From assembly GCA_014155875.1 (NCBI GenBank), contig JACEFZ010022429.1, forward strand, positions 287,300-351,299: a stretch of 64,000 bases of DNA. Direction: 5' to 3'. The first letter of the stretch is position 1. Each line of letters begins with the position of its first letter. The stretch comes from Cepaea nemoralis (Eukaryota > Mollusca > Gastropoda > Stylommatophora > Helicidae). A program made the position numbers and the translations under genes. This document shows, piece after piece, positions 20,960 to 33,605 of the stretch. The notes beneath the pieces were generated by a model, which had not been told where the DNA came from, did not search any database, and saw only the letters and a list, made by a program, of their open reading frames with translations.

Positions 20960-22135
20960 CTTTAACAGTCGTTGGAAAACTATATAGTAATTCTAATGTC
21001 CTGCATCTGTTGCTATCACATACTGAAACCATGGATGTTCCGGTCTTCAACTTCTCCTCTTCCCCGGTGGTACACCTCTTTCCATAACGGCAGAAAATAT
21101 GTCAGGGATTCTGGTTGGTGGACAATATCAATAACCTACGTTATGCCGATGATACAGTCTTGATAACAAGTTAGAAGAAACTAAGGGAAATGATAGATAC
21201 GGTGGTTGTAGAAAGTGAAAAAAAAAACATACTCTTGGGCCTTATTTTGAATAATAGAAAGACAGAAGTCATAGTGGGACGCAGAGGTGTTTCCAATGCA
21301 CCAGGGCTGGGTTATATACTGGCCAAGCCAAGACCTATTGACGCGTCCTCGTCGAGCGTCCTGGGCAGCAGGTCCCTGACTAAAGTCAGTAGGATCGCCG
21401 ATTCCTCCGAAGTCGGAGAGTGTCTGACTGTACGGAGAGGAACCACCAGTCTGCACACCAATAAGATAGACATGGGACAACGGATACTCACGCAAAACCT
21501 CAGGTCCTTGTATGACATCACACTGATGTTGGACAACAGGATGCCTTCATCCAACATACAGGACTTCACGTTGGAGCTCAAGCCAACGAACACAAGCAAG
21601 CAAGCAAGAAGTCATAGTGACATCAAAGAAATAGGTTGTGCGTAAATATGCAATTGAAGTAAATGACGTTATTTTGGAGCAAAATATCTAGGCACATGGA
21701 TAACATTAGACAGAAGATGCATCACGGAGATAAAGAGCAGAATAGGACAAGCAAAACCTGCATTCTATCCAATGAAGAACGTTGTGTACTCGTACAATAA
21801 GTCATTGTCCTTGAAAGTTAGAACAAGAGTTCTTGCATGTTACATAAAACCAGTTTAACATATGGCTGTGAATCCTGGACAATTAGTAAGCAGGCGCGGG
21901 GGAGGGGGGTGTCCATGGAAGCCTTGGAGATGTGGTTTTATAGAAGAACGCTGAAAATTAATTGGACAGCCAAAATGAGCAATCTGGACGTTTTGAGGGA
22001 AGCTGAGTCGCATAGACAACTTATCACAAACATCAAAAAGAAGCAGCCATCATATTTTGGCCACATTATGAGAAGACAAGAACTGGAACATGTGACAAAA
22101 GAGAGACAGAGAAAGGCCGCGTGAGAAGAGTCTTG
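20960..22135 (+). pseudogene. RTE-type LINE reverse transcriptase remnant
   Basis: The + strand carries RYADDTV (reverse transcriptase catalytic YADD, about 21140), then the thumb and C-terminal region (YGCESWTISK, ALEMWFYRRTLKINWT, KKKQPSYFGHIMRR) to about 22125. It is 5'-truncated and broken by stops, frameshifts and a 330-bp insertion at 21277-21606. An intact element would encode an endonuclease and reverse transcriptase. Confidence 0.75.
21277..21606 (+). mobile_element. Retroelement insertion with (CAAG)n tail
   Basis: A 330-bp block interrupts the RTE frame and is flanked by the perfect 13-bp duplication AGAAGTCATAGTG (21264-21276, 21607-21619). It ends in CAAGCAAGCAAG. Such a tetranucleotide tail and long target duplication indicate a SINE or short LINE 3' end. 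The open frame through it has no known family. Confidence 0.85.
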
Positions 22136-22139
22136 ACAT

Positions 22140-22310
22140 AACACAAGACGGTCACGAATCTTCTCACGCTCTCTTTCCATAAATCTTTCCGGTTGTCACA
22201 TGTTCCAGTTTGTGTTTTCTCATAATGTAGCCAAAAATGATGGCTGCTTATTATTGATGTTTGTGATAAGTTGTCTTTGCGACTCAGCTATCCTCAAAAC
22301 GTCCTATATA
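22140..22310 (-). pseudogene. RTE 3' fragment, opposed to 20960-22135
   Basis: The minus strand matches the C-terminal RTE region just upstream on the + strand (TCACATGTTCCAGTTT and TTGTGATAAGTTGTCTTTGCG mirror 22025-22100). The pair forms a diverged hairpin centred near 22135. Confidence 0.7.
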
Positions 22311-23204
22311 TACAGGCAGATATACAAAGAGATGGTGAAATAGGGATCATAATCTGTTCAAGACGTGCCCATTATATGAAATAACTTTGATGGAAACAGA
22401 TCAGAAATGTTCAGCGAAACACTTAAAATGACCAGTTTGACACAAGTGGATAGATAATCACATTATGACAGCGGTAAGTGGGTGAAAGTTGGATCCGGTT
22501 TTAGTTTGGCTTTCCTAGGACTAACAAGCACAGATTTTCGGAAATAACGGTTCTCTAAGGAGGCCATTGACCTACTGACACACAACATAGATATTCTGTC
22601 GATGAGGTTTTCTATATTAAAAATTAACAATTTAATATTCACGGAGAACAACTGAGAAAATTAATAAAAATGTGTAAACATTTCATAAATTAGAAATATA
22701 TAAAGGCCACCTAAGGGTGTAAGCAAATACATTTACCGCTACAATTTTTAAATTAAAGAATTAATGGTGCATTGTTTATTGAGCTGTTACAATAATTATA
22801 CTTACACGATTGTTTGAATTGTCCATTACGAGTTACGAAACTCTTCCCTACCTATCTATGCCATTGTCATACATATTTCTGTAAGCTTTTAGAAACATGC
22901 AGATGAAATTTCTGTACAGGGAGAGAGTTATCTAATCACACACTTTGTTTAATGACTTTTTAGATATGGTTGTTCTATCTAACTTCTAACTAAAAATTTC
23001 TGCCTAAACTTCCAGCGTTAGAATGAGTTAAAATAGTAGTTGGGCTTACCAGGGTTAAAGCAACACCTGCGCAAGGCAGACCAATTTATATTAACAACTC
23101 AAGTAAAATGAGCTAATGTACCATCTGGTCGGGACAGAATGAGTTAATGAGGTCGCCTGCTAAATATAGATGTGAACATTTTTGATTTCACCGGGGGCCT
23201 CCCT
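22311..23204. other. AT-rich, no recognisable gene
   Basis: Unique-looking sequence. A TATA-like CTAAATATAG at 23160-23169 lies about 40 bp before the candidate exon described next; otherwise nothing is identifiable. Confidence 0.5.
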
Positions 23205-23265
23205 AAGCCGCATGCCTGCAGACGTGAGACCAGCACAGCACACTTCTAGCGGGAGAACGTTGGGG
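23205..23265 (+). other. Candidate non-coding first exon
   Basis: A short GC-rich block downstream of a TATA-like motif ends in GTTGGGG followed by GTAAGT, a strong splice donor at 23266. It would join to the acceptor TTTATTTATCCACAG ending at 24173. Inferred from splice signals only. Confidence 0.35.
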
Positions 23266-24173
23266 GTAAGTTGGCCTTCTCCGTGTTCGTATTCATGTTT
23301 TCTCTTCTAACCGCTGACGATTTGAATACACATTTATAACAGGTACTTAATTAAATTCCGCAAGAACGTGATTAGTAATATATGCATTACAACAAGATGT
23401 GTTTGTATTCTATAACTTGCTAAGTGGAAGTTTGCAAAGTAGCAGTTAACAGTTAAACTCAGTGGTGACTTACCAAAGAGAAAGATGCCGAGTATGTAGT
23501 TTTGTAAGTGAAACTTTCCGTACTGTCAGGCGCTGCCAAACCAAATATTCTGCCAGAGAATAGCCGCAGAAGAGAAGTATATGTCTAGATTCTAATATTA
23601 TGCTATGCATATGTGTTAACTATTAACTTAAGTATTAACATTAATAAATATTAAATATATATTATTATTAAGAATAAATCTTTGGTCTACAAAAATAATT
23701 ATGTTTTTTAATATTAATAATTAAAAGGTTTCTTATGGTTATGATTATTATTTTAAAAAAAAACTAACATGTTTCAACGACTATTCAATTATAAACACAA
23801 ACTTAAACCGTGTTTTTACTGTAATTTAAATTCTAATTAAGTAATGATGGATTATTGAAGACTAAAAGTACCGAATCTAGTTTAAGTTCTAAAGTGACTT
23901 TTTCAGGCCTGCTGAATGAAGTTTTCCAGGAAAGTATTAGTATATTAGTATTAATTAGTATAGCTGGAAAATAAACACATATCTTCTAAATACTGTTTCC
24001 TTGGTGAATTGAAACACAGAAGCCTCAAACAATTAACTTGCATGATTTATTGCCAGGAATATTTTACCTAACTTGTTTATGGAATTATAACTGTTTTAAC
24101 TTTAGTGCTTAATAAATTTACACACAATAATTAACATTATTTTCACATTTATTCTTTTTTTATTTATCCACAG

Positions 24174-24457
24174 GAAAAACAAAAAGGTGATGTTCTGGAC
24201 CATTATCTGCAGTCAGTAGAGTAGACAGAACAAAATGTGGTTCAGGTTCTAAGGCAGCACTTTAACGGAAACATTGGGCCGAATTGGCCCCGGTTTTGTT
24301 CTCATCCAGCCTCTGTGATATTCGTAGGAGTAACCAAGTTGTTTTTTTTAACTGCAAGTGTCAGTTTGATGCATGGATGTAATGTCAGCGCAACAGACTA
24401 GTGCAATGGATAAATCATCAGTTTTAATTCTAATAGTGATATGTGCAGCATTTCAAG
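24174..24457 (+). CDS. Candidate exon encoding a signal peptide
   Basis: A pyrimidine tract and CAG acceptor (ends 24173) precede an exon with ATG at 24406. The frame runs 17 codons, MDKSSVLILIVICAAFQ, plus one base, to the consensus donor G|GTGAGTAAC at 24458 (phase 1). A short charged start and a 12-residue hydrophobic core look like a signal peptide. A phase-1 end is typical of genes for secreted or cell-surface proteins whose later exons encode extracellular domains. I could not identify those exons; the following intron holds LINE fragments. The 5' untranslated part shares a 110-bp repeat with 28670-28792, so the exon may be partly repeat-derived. Confidence 0.4.
24290..24400 (+). repeat. 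Direct repeat, copy 1 of 2
   Basis: TTGTTCTCATCCAGCCTCTG through GCATGGATGTAATG recurs at 28670-28792, about 90% identical by eye. It forms most of the untranslated part of the candidate signal-peptide exon. Confidence 0.8.
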
Positions 24458-24543
24458 GTGAGTAACGTTCTTTTTAATCTCACTTTTTGTCTTGACTTTT
24501 TGTGTCATTCTTTTGATCCAATTGTTAAATAGTTTATACATTT

Positions 24544-25005
24544 TATGAACATACTTACTATAAACAAAGTAGTAAAAACAGCAAAGGTTAATAGAAAAGA
24601 ACACCCCCTGAAACAAGTAAAGAGCTTCAAATGCCTAGGAAGTATAAAATCATCAAATGGCAAATCAAATCAGAAGATGAGATCAAAAATAGATGCAATA
24701 AGGCAAACCAACTCATTGGACAAATGGCACCACTACTAAAGAACAAACATGTATCAATAATTACTAAAAATGCACTTTACAACACAATCTTCCTACTAAC
24801 TAATTATGTTACCAATGCCAAACCTGGACAATGACAGAAAAAAAGAAATGAAAAATCATAACAAAAATGAGATTCCTGAGAAGAATACTCAATGCATCAA
24901 GAAGAGAGAAAATCAGAAATGGAGAAAACAGGACTAAAGTGTGGGGTTATAACAGCACAATATTTATTAAAGAGGATGGTTAAATAGTTTGGCCATGTAA
25001 CTAGA
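24544..25005 (+). pseudogene. RTE-type LINE fragment
   Basis: The + strand encodes the region after the catalytic motif: PLKQVKSFKCLGSIKSSNGK, QLIGQMAPLLKNKHVSII, then an eroded C-terminus. It is the same subfamily as 46572-47426 (PLKQVKEFKYL). 5'-truncated and frameshifted. Confidence 0.75.
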
Positions 25006-27320
25006 TTACTAACTAACAGTATTGTCGTGTCCTCCTTTAAAGTGTCGTCCCTGGAGTGAGGAGAGTCAACACCCACATTATAATATTTTTTCCCTATCAA
25101 TATCCTGGAGAATCCACCAGCTTCCGTCCAACACACTCCATCAGCCCATGGACACCTTTTCCTATCACTCTCTCACTGTCGTACTATGCCCCCTCTCATA
25201 CTTCCCCAACGCAACATACTCAACAACTCTTGCTTCTAAAAATTAATAAAGATTAATTTATTAAAAGAAAAGTGTAACGTATATGAGACGTGTATGCGAA
25301 GAAAATGTGTGTCGTGTATTATAACATAAATGTATATGTCAGACTTCAAAGTTCAGGATCATAGTGCACACATCATGGCAAGGATTACACGACATCACAC
25401 GAGTCAGTACAATAGACCTCACCGAAGTCGTATCCTTCTCTCCAGACATGTCCTCCTCCAGGAGCTCTGATGACCATGAGATCTGAATCCCATGTAAATA
25501 TATAATCCGTGAAAAATACTATTATTGTTCCTAACACAACTGTTCCTAATAGTTTATAGAAACTCAGGCTTCATAATTCCGGCGCAGTGAAACAAACATG
25601 GAACACTGTCCTATGAACAGGACGTTTTGTCTCTTGCTAAATGTTCTATAGTTCTCACTATTAAACAATTATTGTCTATACTCCAATAGAGTCCTTTATT
25701 TTTTTTCTAGTCATAAGTGAACTGAACATCCATCACTACTGGTGTGTTAAAACTGGTATGACCTAAAACTCATTCGGTATTTATCCTGTAGGATACATAT
25801 ACCCTTCAGCTCCACTGAGCAATGTTGATCATCTTCCTCTAGCATACGCTCTTTGATAAAGTTGCTGGCCAATCTTCCTGCGCCAAACTTTATCCGGGAT
25901 CGGATTTTTCATTGGTTCCGGGTTCTTCATTCCAACCAGAGGAAACCTGTAAATAAATCATACAACTGGTGATAGCCTCCCCGTCACTGATCTCTATTAG
26001 ATGATCGTGGCCATCGGCCTCGCTCAGAAAATACAGTGAACCTACTCTGTCAGGGACAGATGACTCAACCCCTTGGTTATCATCAGGCCAAGACAAGAAA
26101 AATAAATCAACAAACAGAATGCGGAACCCCGCCCACCAGGGACACCTACTGGAATATCCCAATTATCCCTCATTACTCAATTCTCAATTAGTAAAGCCTA
26201 TCAACACTTCACTAATCTATTTTCAACTAACAGAGCCAAGTATCACTTCCCTACTCTAGCTTGTTTTCCACTAACAGTGCTAATCATCACACTTTAGTTT
26301 TAACAAGGCTACAACCTATATTAATTAGAACTAATTATAATAGGTTCTACCTTAGGCAAAACCGCCTCATTCCGGGATGGCTACTACACTTTGCTATAAC
26401 GACACATGCTAGTTAATATTAAATTAATCTAACACTGTAGAGCTCTCCCACAAACACGTCCATCATAATCCACGGTTTTGGTCAACTCCCCATCTCCAAT
26501 CATGGTTTTTGGCAAAACCTAAAATTGGTCACGTGACGGTATTGATGTCCTGCAGGTGTTATTTGGACATATCATCCATTGTCAAGAATCCATTTTCCCT
26601 GGCTTAGTCACTGTCAAAGTTGTCATCACTTGTTTAGACTCCCACAACAACTAACGAGTTACCGTATGATACAACAACGGGTTTCCCCAACAAGCTGTCA
26701 ATCTTCTTGCTGTCCGGAAACTATAAATTGACAGACGGACTGTTTTCTTCCGAGCTGAGTACTTCCGCTTCCAATCCGACCTGTTTATAAACTGTCAAAG
26801 CGATGTATGATTCAGCTCACCCACTTCCCCTACACATCTGCAGCTGTTAACTTTGCCCGACATGTGATGGCTGACATCTGATTGCAACCAGGATCCGACG
26901 GGTTCCATCTGTATTCGAATGTTGACAAACTGTCAAAGCGATGCAGGGATTTGTTTCACTCACCACCGAGTGTTCCCAATCCGTCGACCAAATGTAAACA
27001 CGTGCAGTTACATTTTCTGGATTAGTTGAAACAACCCTTTGCCTCGAACATGCCGCTAATTCAGATCGCCTTTTATTCTCATCACTGGTTAAATCATGTT
27101 GGACTATTATGTGACAAGTATACCACAACAAGCAATGATGCACAGACCAAATATAAGCAGAAGACGAGGCCGGCCACATAAACGATAGACAGAAGGATGA
27201 GCAGAGTTCATGGGAATCTTGATACATGAAGCCCATAAACTGGAAATCTGCTGTTTATGCGTCACCTCGACACCGCACGGTACAAGAGGAACAAGATGAG
27301 ATGATGATGAATATACTTGT
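25006..27320. other. No recognisable gene in 2.3 kb
   Basis: AT-rich, apparently unique sequence. The frames at 25890-26162 and 26847-27236 (minus) are short and unrecognised. A GATGAGATGATGATGAAT string near 27293-27310 resembles the 3' end of local RTE elements. Confidence 0.45.
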
Positions 27321-27324
27321 TAGT

Positions 27325-27400
27325 TGGCATTGGCTTAGGTGATAAGGAAACTGCTTTTCACAATTTCCCGACATACCGATTGAGGGTTTGCAATAAGCAC
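27325..27400 (+). mobile_element. SINE family E fragment
   Basis: TGGCTTAGGTGATAAGGAAA...CCGACATACCGATTGAGGG matches 38310-38400 (GTGGCTTATAGGATAGTGAAA...CATACCGATTCGAGGG). tRNA-like head; the body is missing. Confidence 0.55.
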
Positions 27401-28667
27401 AAGCAGTTTAAACTACTAATTGTTTCCACCGCTATCTGATTAAAAGTTCTCCTGGTCTTCCCTCTCAGTTTTGAGATTCTTCCAGAACCCCTGCCGATCC
27501 CCCGCAATCTCATTCTTTCCGCATATGGATTCTCAATCTGTCCCTCCGCCTTCTCCACCTGGTCCCACAAGCACACGACCACCTCCCCCTTGTCCATAGG
27601 CAAAATTCCACCAAGAGATGCCTTCCCTGCTAGCCTATCAGCCTGTTCATTCCCCTGTACACCCGCATGGCCAGGGCAAAATATCCATACAATTCTCATG
27701 ATTTGTGACCTCTGAAGCGACGAGAGCCATTCCATACGAAACATTCCTTTCTCCACCTTCCTAAGCATACTCTTTGAATCTGTAATGAATACAAGTGTGT
27801 TGCAGTAGTCTCCTCTAGCCACCGGAATGCAGCTGTTACTGCCTCCACCTCCATTCTCATGCTGGAGGTCGTAGTCTCATATGCCAGACTCTCCTTTTTC
27901 AAGACTCACCCATTAGCCTTTGCAATAAAGCCCCAGCCACTATGTCTGTTTCTCACCACTGACCCATCGGTGTAGATGACTATGTCGCTTTGATGTGTGT
28001 TGCTCTGGATCAGCTGTTGCACTTCAAACTCAGTGCGGCCCGATGCCCATTCTCTGCACCACGACCCAGTGTTATTATTACATTGTGCCAGTCCGTCATG
28101 TCTTCCGGAACTTTAACCCACTCTCTTTCACGATTGATGGTCTCTAAATCGCACACCTGACGTATAGAAAGTTCTGCCTGTGCCATCCAGGACCTGCCTC
28201 ATCTTAGTCTATGACCCATAACCATATCCATTGCTGCATGCAGCGGGTAATCCCTGTCTGTGGCAACTCTCAGGTACCATTTGGCCTGAAGGACCCTATG
28301 CCTATCCATCATTGTTGTTAGCGCCAGGATATGCCTCATGCATATAATTGGTGTGTCCTTTGTGCACCCCAGGATTAACCGCATGGCAGCATTCTGTATG
28401 TGCTCCAACCTTTCAAGCTGGCTCTTTGATACTGTCAGCAGCCCCAAACCATACTCAGTGACAGAAATTATTAACTGCTGAAAGAGCCTGTACAGCATCC
28501 TCTGGTCTACCCCGGTTGCTGCCATAGCCCTCAATGCATTAAGTCCCCCACCAGCCTTCACCACCAAAGCCTCCACATGATCCTTAAAAGACAAACACTG
28601 TCAAAGGTGATACCCAAGTACTTCAATTTACTCTCTCGATTAAGAGGACATCTATTCAACATAATGG
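27345..28667 (-). pseudogene. I-like LINE remnant: RT thumb and RNase H
   Basis: Reading on the minus strand, 28660-28199 encodes the end of the reverse transcriptase region (SKLKYLGITFD, EYGLGLL, LERLEHIQNAAMRLILGCTK). After an eroded gap, an RNase H domain follows with its acidic residues visible: YTDGS (about 27975), RMEVEAV, FITDSKSML and GNEQADRLAG. RNase H after the reverse transcriptase is characteristic of I-clade and related LINEs. The upstream endonuclease and RT core are missing, and stops separate the segments. Its right edge abuts the second copy of the 110-bp repeat. Confidence 0.8.
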
Positions 28668-28669
28668 AT

Positions 28670-28792
28670 ATTTGTTCTCATCCAGCCTCTGTGATATTCT
28701 TGGGAGCAACCAAGTTTTTTTTAAACTGCAAATGTCAGTTTAATGCATGGATGTAATGCAACGCGCATGGATGTAATGTAAAGCGCAACAAA
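28670..28792 (+). repeat. Direct repeat, copy 2 of 2
   Basis: Partner of 24290-24400; here the GCATGGATGTAATG end is itself repeated twice. It lacks the ATG and signal-peptide codons and is followed by a SINE. Confidence 0.8.
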
Positions 28793-28800
28793 TAATATTG

Positions 28801-29092
28801 GTAGGTCAGCCTGGCTGAATGGATAAGAAAGAGTGTTCTTAAACATCCGGTGTGCTTATGCCGAGTTAAGGGGTTCAACCCCTACTCCAGAAGTTGGACT
28901 AAACTGTTGACCTATAATTCTTGACTTGGGTACGTAAATTACATGTACCTCTGAAGTCGGAGTGGGTTCGCCTGATGGCGAGGGACACTGTTAATAGGGA
29001 AAGCTAATCCACACACAAAGTCCAGTCCATCACTACTAGAAGTAGTGTGTATGGACTACATTTGAGTTCAAAGTGAGCGCCCAAAAAATTAT
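28801..29092 (+). mobile_element. Full-length tRNA-headed SINE (family D)
   Basis: This 292-bp unit is flanked by TAATATTG (28793-28800, 29093-29100). The head has an A box (CTGGCTGAATGG) and a B box (GGGGTTCAACCCC); the body contains CTCTGAAGTCGGAGTGGGTT and ends GAGTTCAAAGTGAGCGC. Other copies are at 35165-35335 and, split, at 61690-62385. RNA polymerase III promoter elements are intact to the eye. Confidence 0.85.
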
Positions 29093-29100
29093 TAATATTG

Positions 29101-31689
29101 ATTGCAACTTCTCAAATAATATTCCCTGTAAGGGACATGCAACTAACTTTTCACGTTTTGGTGTTACCACCCATTAATCATTTCACATCTTAGCTAAAAG
29201 TGGACACATATTTATATTTATATGTGTGACTTCTTGGGATGGGGTAACTTTTTGTTTTTGCATAAAGTGAAACTGAATATTTGTTTGCTTATTGCTAATG
29301 AGTAAATTAATTTGGTTGCTGCAAAACAATAACTAATTCTTGAATAAGCAGCTGCACTAATTATCTCTTACAGAAATAATACATAACGCTTTGCAGACTT
29401 ATACTATTAAAATTAGGAAACAAATCAAGGTTAACATAACTATCAGGTTGTAAATTTAGTAAGATATATGTTACAATAATTGTTCTGCATAACATTTTAA
29501 TTAGTGCAGTTTGACAATACTAATGTAACAGTTCCACACATTCTTTGACTGGTTGTAAATGTTAGTGCACACAAATTAGTACAGTCAATAAGTAAAGGAT
29601 ACTTTTTCTTGCCGTGATGCATTTTGGGTATATGGTGCTAGCCTCATATTTTTAGGCCAGTCTGCACTTGTTGGATGACGTGGTCAATATGCCAGACACC
29701 TTTACTTACCAGGAAATACTTCAAATAGTCTGGTTCCTGTTTTAGGCTGGGTCGTTCTGGGAGCCCAAGTCCATGAAAAAAATCATCACCTTGAAGGGGA
29801 TTTTAGCATACGTTTGTTACATGTCCTTTACAGGATGTCAGATCAGCTCTAGCATTTTATGACTGTTTGTGACTTTGTAGACATTTCACATTCAAATGAG
29901 CCAGTGAAAAATGAACTCATATACACATGGTAGCTTTCTTGCACAAGTTGAAAAGTGTGAGCTTTAGATTGCATGTTGCGTATAGGCTCATGTTGAGCCC
30001 ATCTCTGCTGCTAAATGCTCAAATACTTCAGGTTTTAATACGTGCATAAGCCAACATTATTTTACTTGCAATGTTTGCGATCCTTTCCATATTTATTTAT
30101 AATTCCAGAATGAAAATATTTCCCTAATGCTACTTACTTTCTTGACTGTAAATTACATCAAGTGCCAGCATTGGTACCTAGCAGATATCAGCCTGGTTTC
30201 TTCTTTCCAGGGCTCTCAAGTCCACATAGCCTACAATGGGCACCAGGAAATGTCTAGGGATGTAGATGTGGCTGGTGTGGTACTGACCACATTGCCCATC
30301 GAGAGTCGGTATCAATAAAAATATGAGTCTAGCACCATCTGCCCAATATGCCTTAAGACATGTAAAAGGGGCCTATTTTTTTCTTGTCTGCCTTATGTCA
30401 TAATGACAGTATTGATTCCTTTTAGACATTGACTTAGCTGCTTGTACATGTTCTGTTACTTGTTACCAGAGTTGTCATAATTGCATGTTAGTCACATCAA
30501 AAGATACTCAATCTTATTCTGGAAATATAGAGGAACAACAATCTCCTATAGTTCCAATACCAACTTCTGTATAAAGCTTTGTCAGGTTTCTGTCATCAAT
30601 TTTTGCTTCACAACCCTCTACTCCTCTCTTGAAGGGCTTTAGATTCTGTTAAAGGCTGTGGCATGACAGCTGCTTGCCCAGGCAGTATACAGCCTATGCT
30701 TTTTATTTCACCCCCAGTAAATCAAAATCATTTTTGCCATAGCATGGATTAGAACTTGGCTCCTGAATTGAAAGGCTGATATATTGTAACAACTTTTCTC
30801 ACCTGCTGTTCAAAGCAACAAAGCATGCAGTTTTTCTAGACTTATTTTTCGGAGCTTAACCACGTCCTTCATTATATGTCATTCGTTACATGTCATTTGT
30901 TAATTGGTCTAGCTCTGTCATCTCATTATATTTATGTTTCCTCTGCTTAGAGAATACTTAATGACCAAGATTCTGTCAAGTGTACCAATTAGCAGACTCT
31001 AAACATGTGCAATGCTGCTGAAATGGAGCAGACAGCACTTAATATCACAGCTGGAAAGAGGAAACATCTAATTTAGAATCCACCTTTGTTAAGCTTTTGT
31101 CTAGCACTGTAATGTGTGTTTTTATTAGTTCACGTCCATATAATAAAACCACAGGAAGACAGTGCGGATTCTTAGAAATTGGGCGGGGCTTCTAGGTCAA
31201 CACAGCTGAAAATAGGTAGCAGGAAAAGTTCTCAGAAGTAAAGGTGATGGCCTGATATTTAGCACATTACTTATTGAGTGCTGATTGGTCTATAAAATAT
31301 GGAGCTGCACCGTAGGCCCAATAGTCCTGGAGGCACAGGAAAGGGTCTTGGGTCTTTTATATTATAGGAAGATAGTTGAAGCAATGTAAAGTAACTAACA
31401 ATGTATAAAACACGTCTTTCACATTTATTTGGAATCATTAACATTTTTGTTATCTTATACAGTAACTTGATTATCTGATTCAAATACTACTGTATGTCCA
31501 TTTGGTTTCATGTATTGTGATCTGATGATACCCATGTTGCTTTATGTATTATTGTATGTGGGAAATATACATCCGTATATGACATTGATTCATTGCGCAA
31601 AAATGTGTGAATTATTCTCCATTTTCATTCATTGCACATGTTCCATGTTTTCCTATGATCTCTTCATAACCCGTGTGATAGAAAAAAAA
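29101..31689. other. No recognisable gene; scattered SINE-like pieces
   Basis: Family B-like tails occur at 29101-29150 and near 29815-29840. A minus-strand tRNA-like head lies at about 30750-30830 (B box AGTTCTAATCC). The frame at 30127-30318 is not convincing. The rest is unique-looking. Confidence 0.45.
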
Positions 31690-31985
31690 TATGCTAGCTT
31701 GGCGTGAGTTGCTTGAGGACCTATGCTCCAAGACGGGATAAAGAGCAGAATAAAAAGACTGTTGTAGAGTTGTGAAGAGGTATATAAGCTGGGCCATAGC
31801 AAAGTGAGGTTCTGTTACTTGCCACCATTTATTCCCTGAAAATTCTGACACTGATCCATATGAGGAGACTGTGTCAACCCTAGAACCGTGCTTGTTGGAA
31901 GAATCCTGCAACCCGGGATTACTGTAGATAAACCAGCACACTAACCACTGTTCCACCAGTCTATGCAGCAGTACATAGGCCGTCT
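31690..31985 (-). mobile_element. tRNA-headed SINE (family K)
   Basis: The minus strand starts near 31985 with GGTGGAACAGTGGTTAGTG (A box) and CCCGGGTTGCAGGATTC (B-box-like), followed by a body running to CGTCTTGGAGCATAGGTCC near 31720. The 114-codon open frame over it is fortuitous. Confidence 0.6.
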
Positions 31986-32724
31986 TTGTTGAGCCACCTG
32001 AATTCAGTAGTGTCTGCGTTAATTATGCCAGACAACCTGGGAACTTAACTGCAGGCTGTGCCAGAAATTGCAATTTGATAGTATTTTAATTTACCCATAT
32101 GGCCCTTCGTAACAGCATAAATGAATAGTGGACAGAAGTAAACTACATTAAAATTATTTGTAAAAAGGTAATAATACAATCCGGGGAAGACCAGTGTACT
32201 AGTCCATGATACCCAAAGAACATGGTTATTCAAGTTCATTCAGCCTGTAGTCAAACCGCCAACAAGATTTCACAGTATTATGCATTGTACCTTTCGAGGT
32301 GCGGGGTTACTGTAGCCATAATTTAATAGAATGTGTATTGTGGGTGTCTGTTAATGTGCGACCTTCTGGCATACATATATTTTCTAAACGATATCACACT
32401 GCAAAACTCAGTAGATCATATGAGAGAAAGACCCAAGTCTTGTATTTTGGTGCTTCGGTCATATTGTACGTAGGTTTCCTCCAATATGTATGCTCTTGTT
32501 AAGTTTTCGTCTGTGTCAGTCATCACAATCAATAGTCGAAAATATGTTAAGATCAGATGACATACAAGGCAATAGAAAAGTTGAAATTGTAGTTTTGAAC
32601 CTGTCACCTACATATAACGATAGAGCTTGCCTGAAGTAGCATATATTTGTCACATACGACCAGCTCAACAGCCTAAATTGTATTATCAGTAGGATGGCCT
32701 GTCATCCATATGAACCCACAACGA

Positions 32725-33140
32725 TGAAATAATGGCAATTCGTACGCGTCAATATAAGCTTGCGTGGCGAAGGCGTTACGGACGCAGTTCGTAATCCCGC
32801 ATACCGACGCTCGAAACACAGCTATTTGCGATGTGGCAGCAGACCGCCTTGCATTGGTTTTTTACGAAATAATATGGGTGCCGGTCGTTAAGAAAGCAAT
32901 GGTAAACTCATTAATTCATTCAGTAGCATGTCCTTTGCAGAACCTCGCTCCCATAACAACCTTCCGGAAAACTTCTCGATCATAAGCGATACACCCATCT
33001 GGAGATCATCCGCCACATCCTGCACCCTTCTTCTCTTTGGCCTTCCTCTTACTCTCTTCCGTCATGTGATGTGGCAAACTACTGAACGTAAATTGCCAAG
33101 AGATCACAATTGCAACTGGTGTTGACTGCGACGTCCTGTA
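32725..33140 (+). mobile_element. SINE family B copy, split by an RTE fragment
   Basis: The head at about 32760-32900 (GCGTTACGGACGCAGTTCG, GCCGGTCGTTAAGAAAGCAA) and the tail at 33072-33140 (AACTACTGAACGTAAATTGCC, GCGACGTCCTGTAAAGG) match the uninterrupted copy at 38840-39005. An RTE 3' end sits between them. Confidence 0.75.
32917..33070 (-). pseudogene. RTE 3' fragment inside SINE B
   Basis: The 5' part matches the 3' end of the RTE copy at 50757 (TTCATTCAGTAGCATGTCC, CTTCCGGAAAACTTCTCG). TGGTAAACT and TGGCAAACT on either side look like a target duplication with one change. Confidence 0.75.
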
Positions 33141-33605
33141 AAGGATATACAACTAAATAACCCGTCAGTATTCACGGAAAGCCATTCAGGAACAGAACTG
33201 GTTTCTCGCTTCTGAAGTAGACATTCCCTTTCGTATATATTTAAGAGAAAATTGGTATCGTATGTTATGGCCAAACCGAAAATCCGAACGACAGCACGTT
33301 CATTTGAAGCAACCTGTTTGAGATTCTGATGAAGCTAAAATCGTCTTTCTTGTCTGTTGTCACGTGTGTTGTATTTATTTATTTTCCAATAACTTCTGTA
33401 TTGTTATGTTAGCGCCCAGCATTCTTAAACATCCATGTCCGTACGTTTAGAAAGGTGGACATGTAGCGCATTGTCATCTACTGTCGTGATAAGCTGTTTG
33501 CAACTAGAGGGTTCGAACGTGATCACGAAGCGACAGGTTTGAATCTGATGTATCTCTGATTGTTTCTGTATGTCTGTTGGTCAGTATTGTGTTTGTATAC
33601 TTAGC

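Noticed and set aside
31612..31956. 114-residue minus-strand frame
   Set aside because: It lies wholly within a tRNA-headed SINE.
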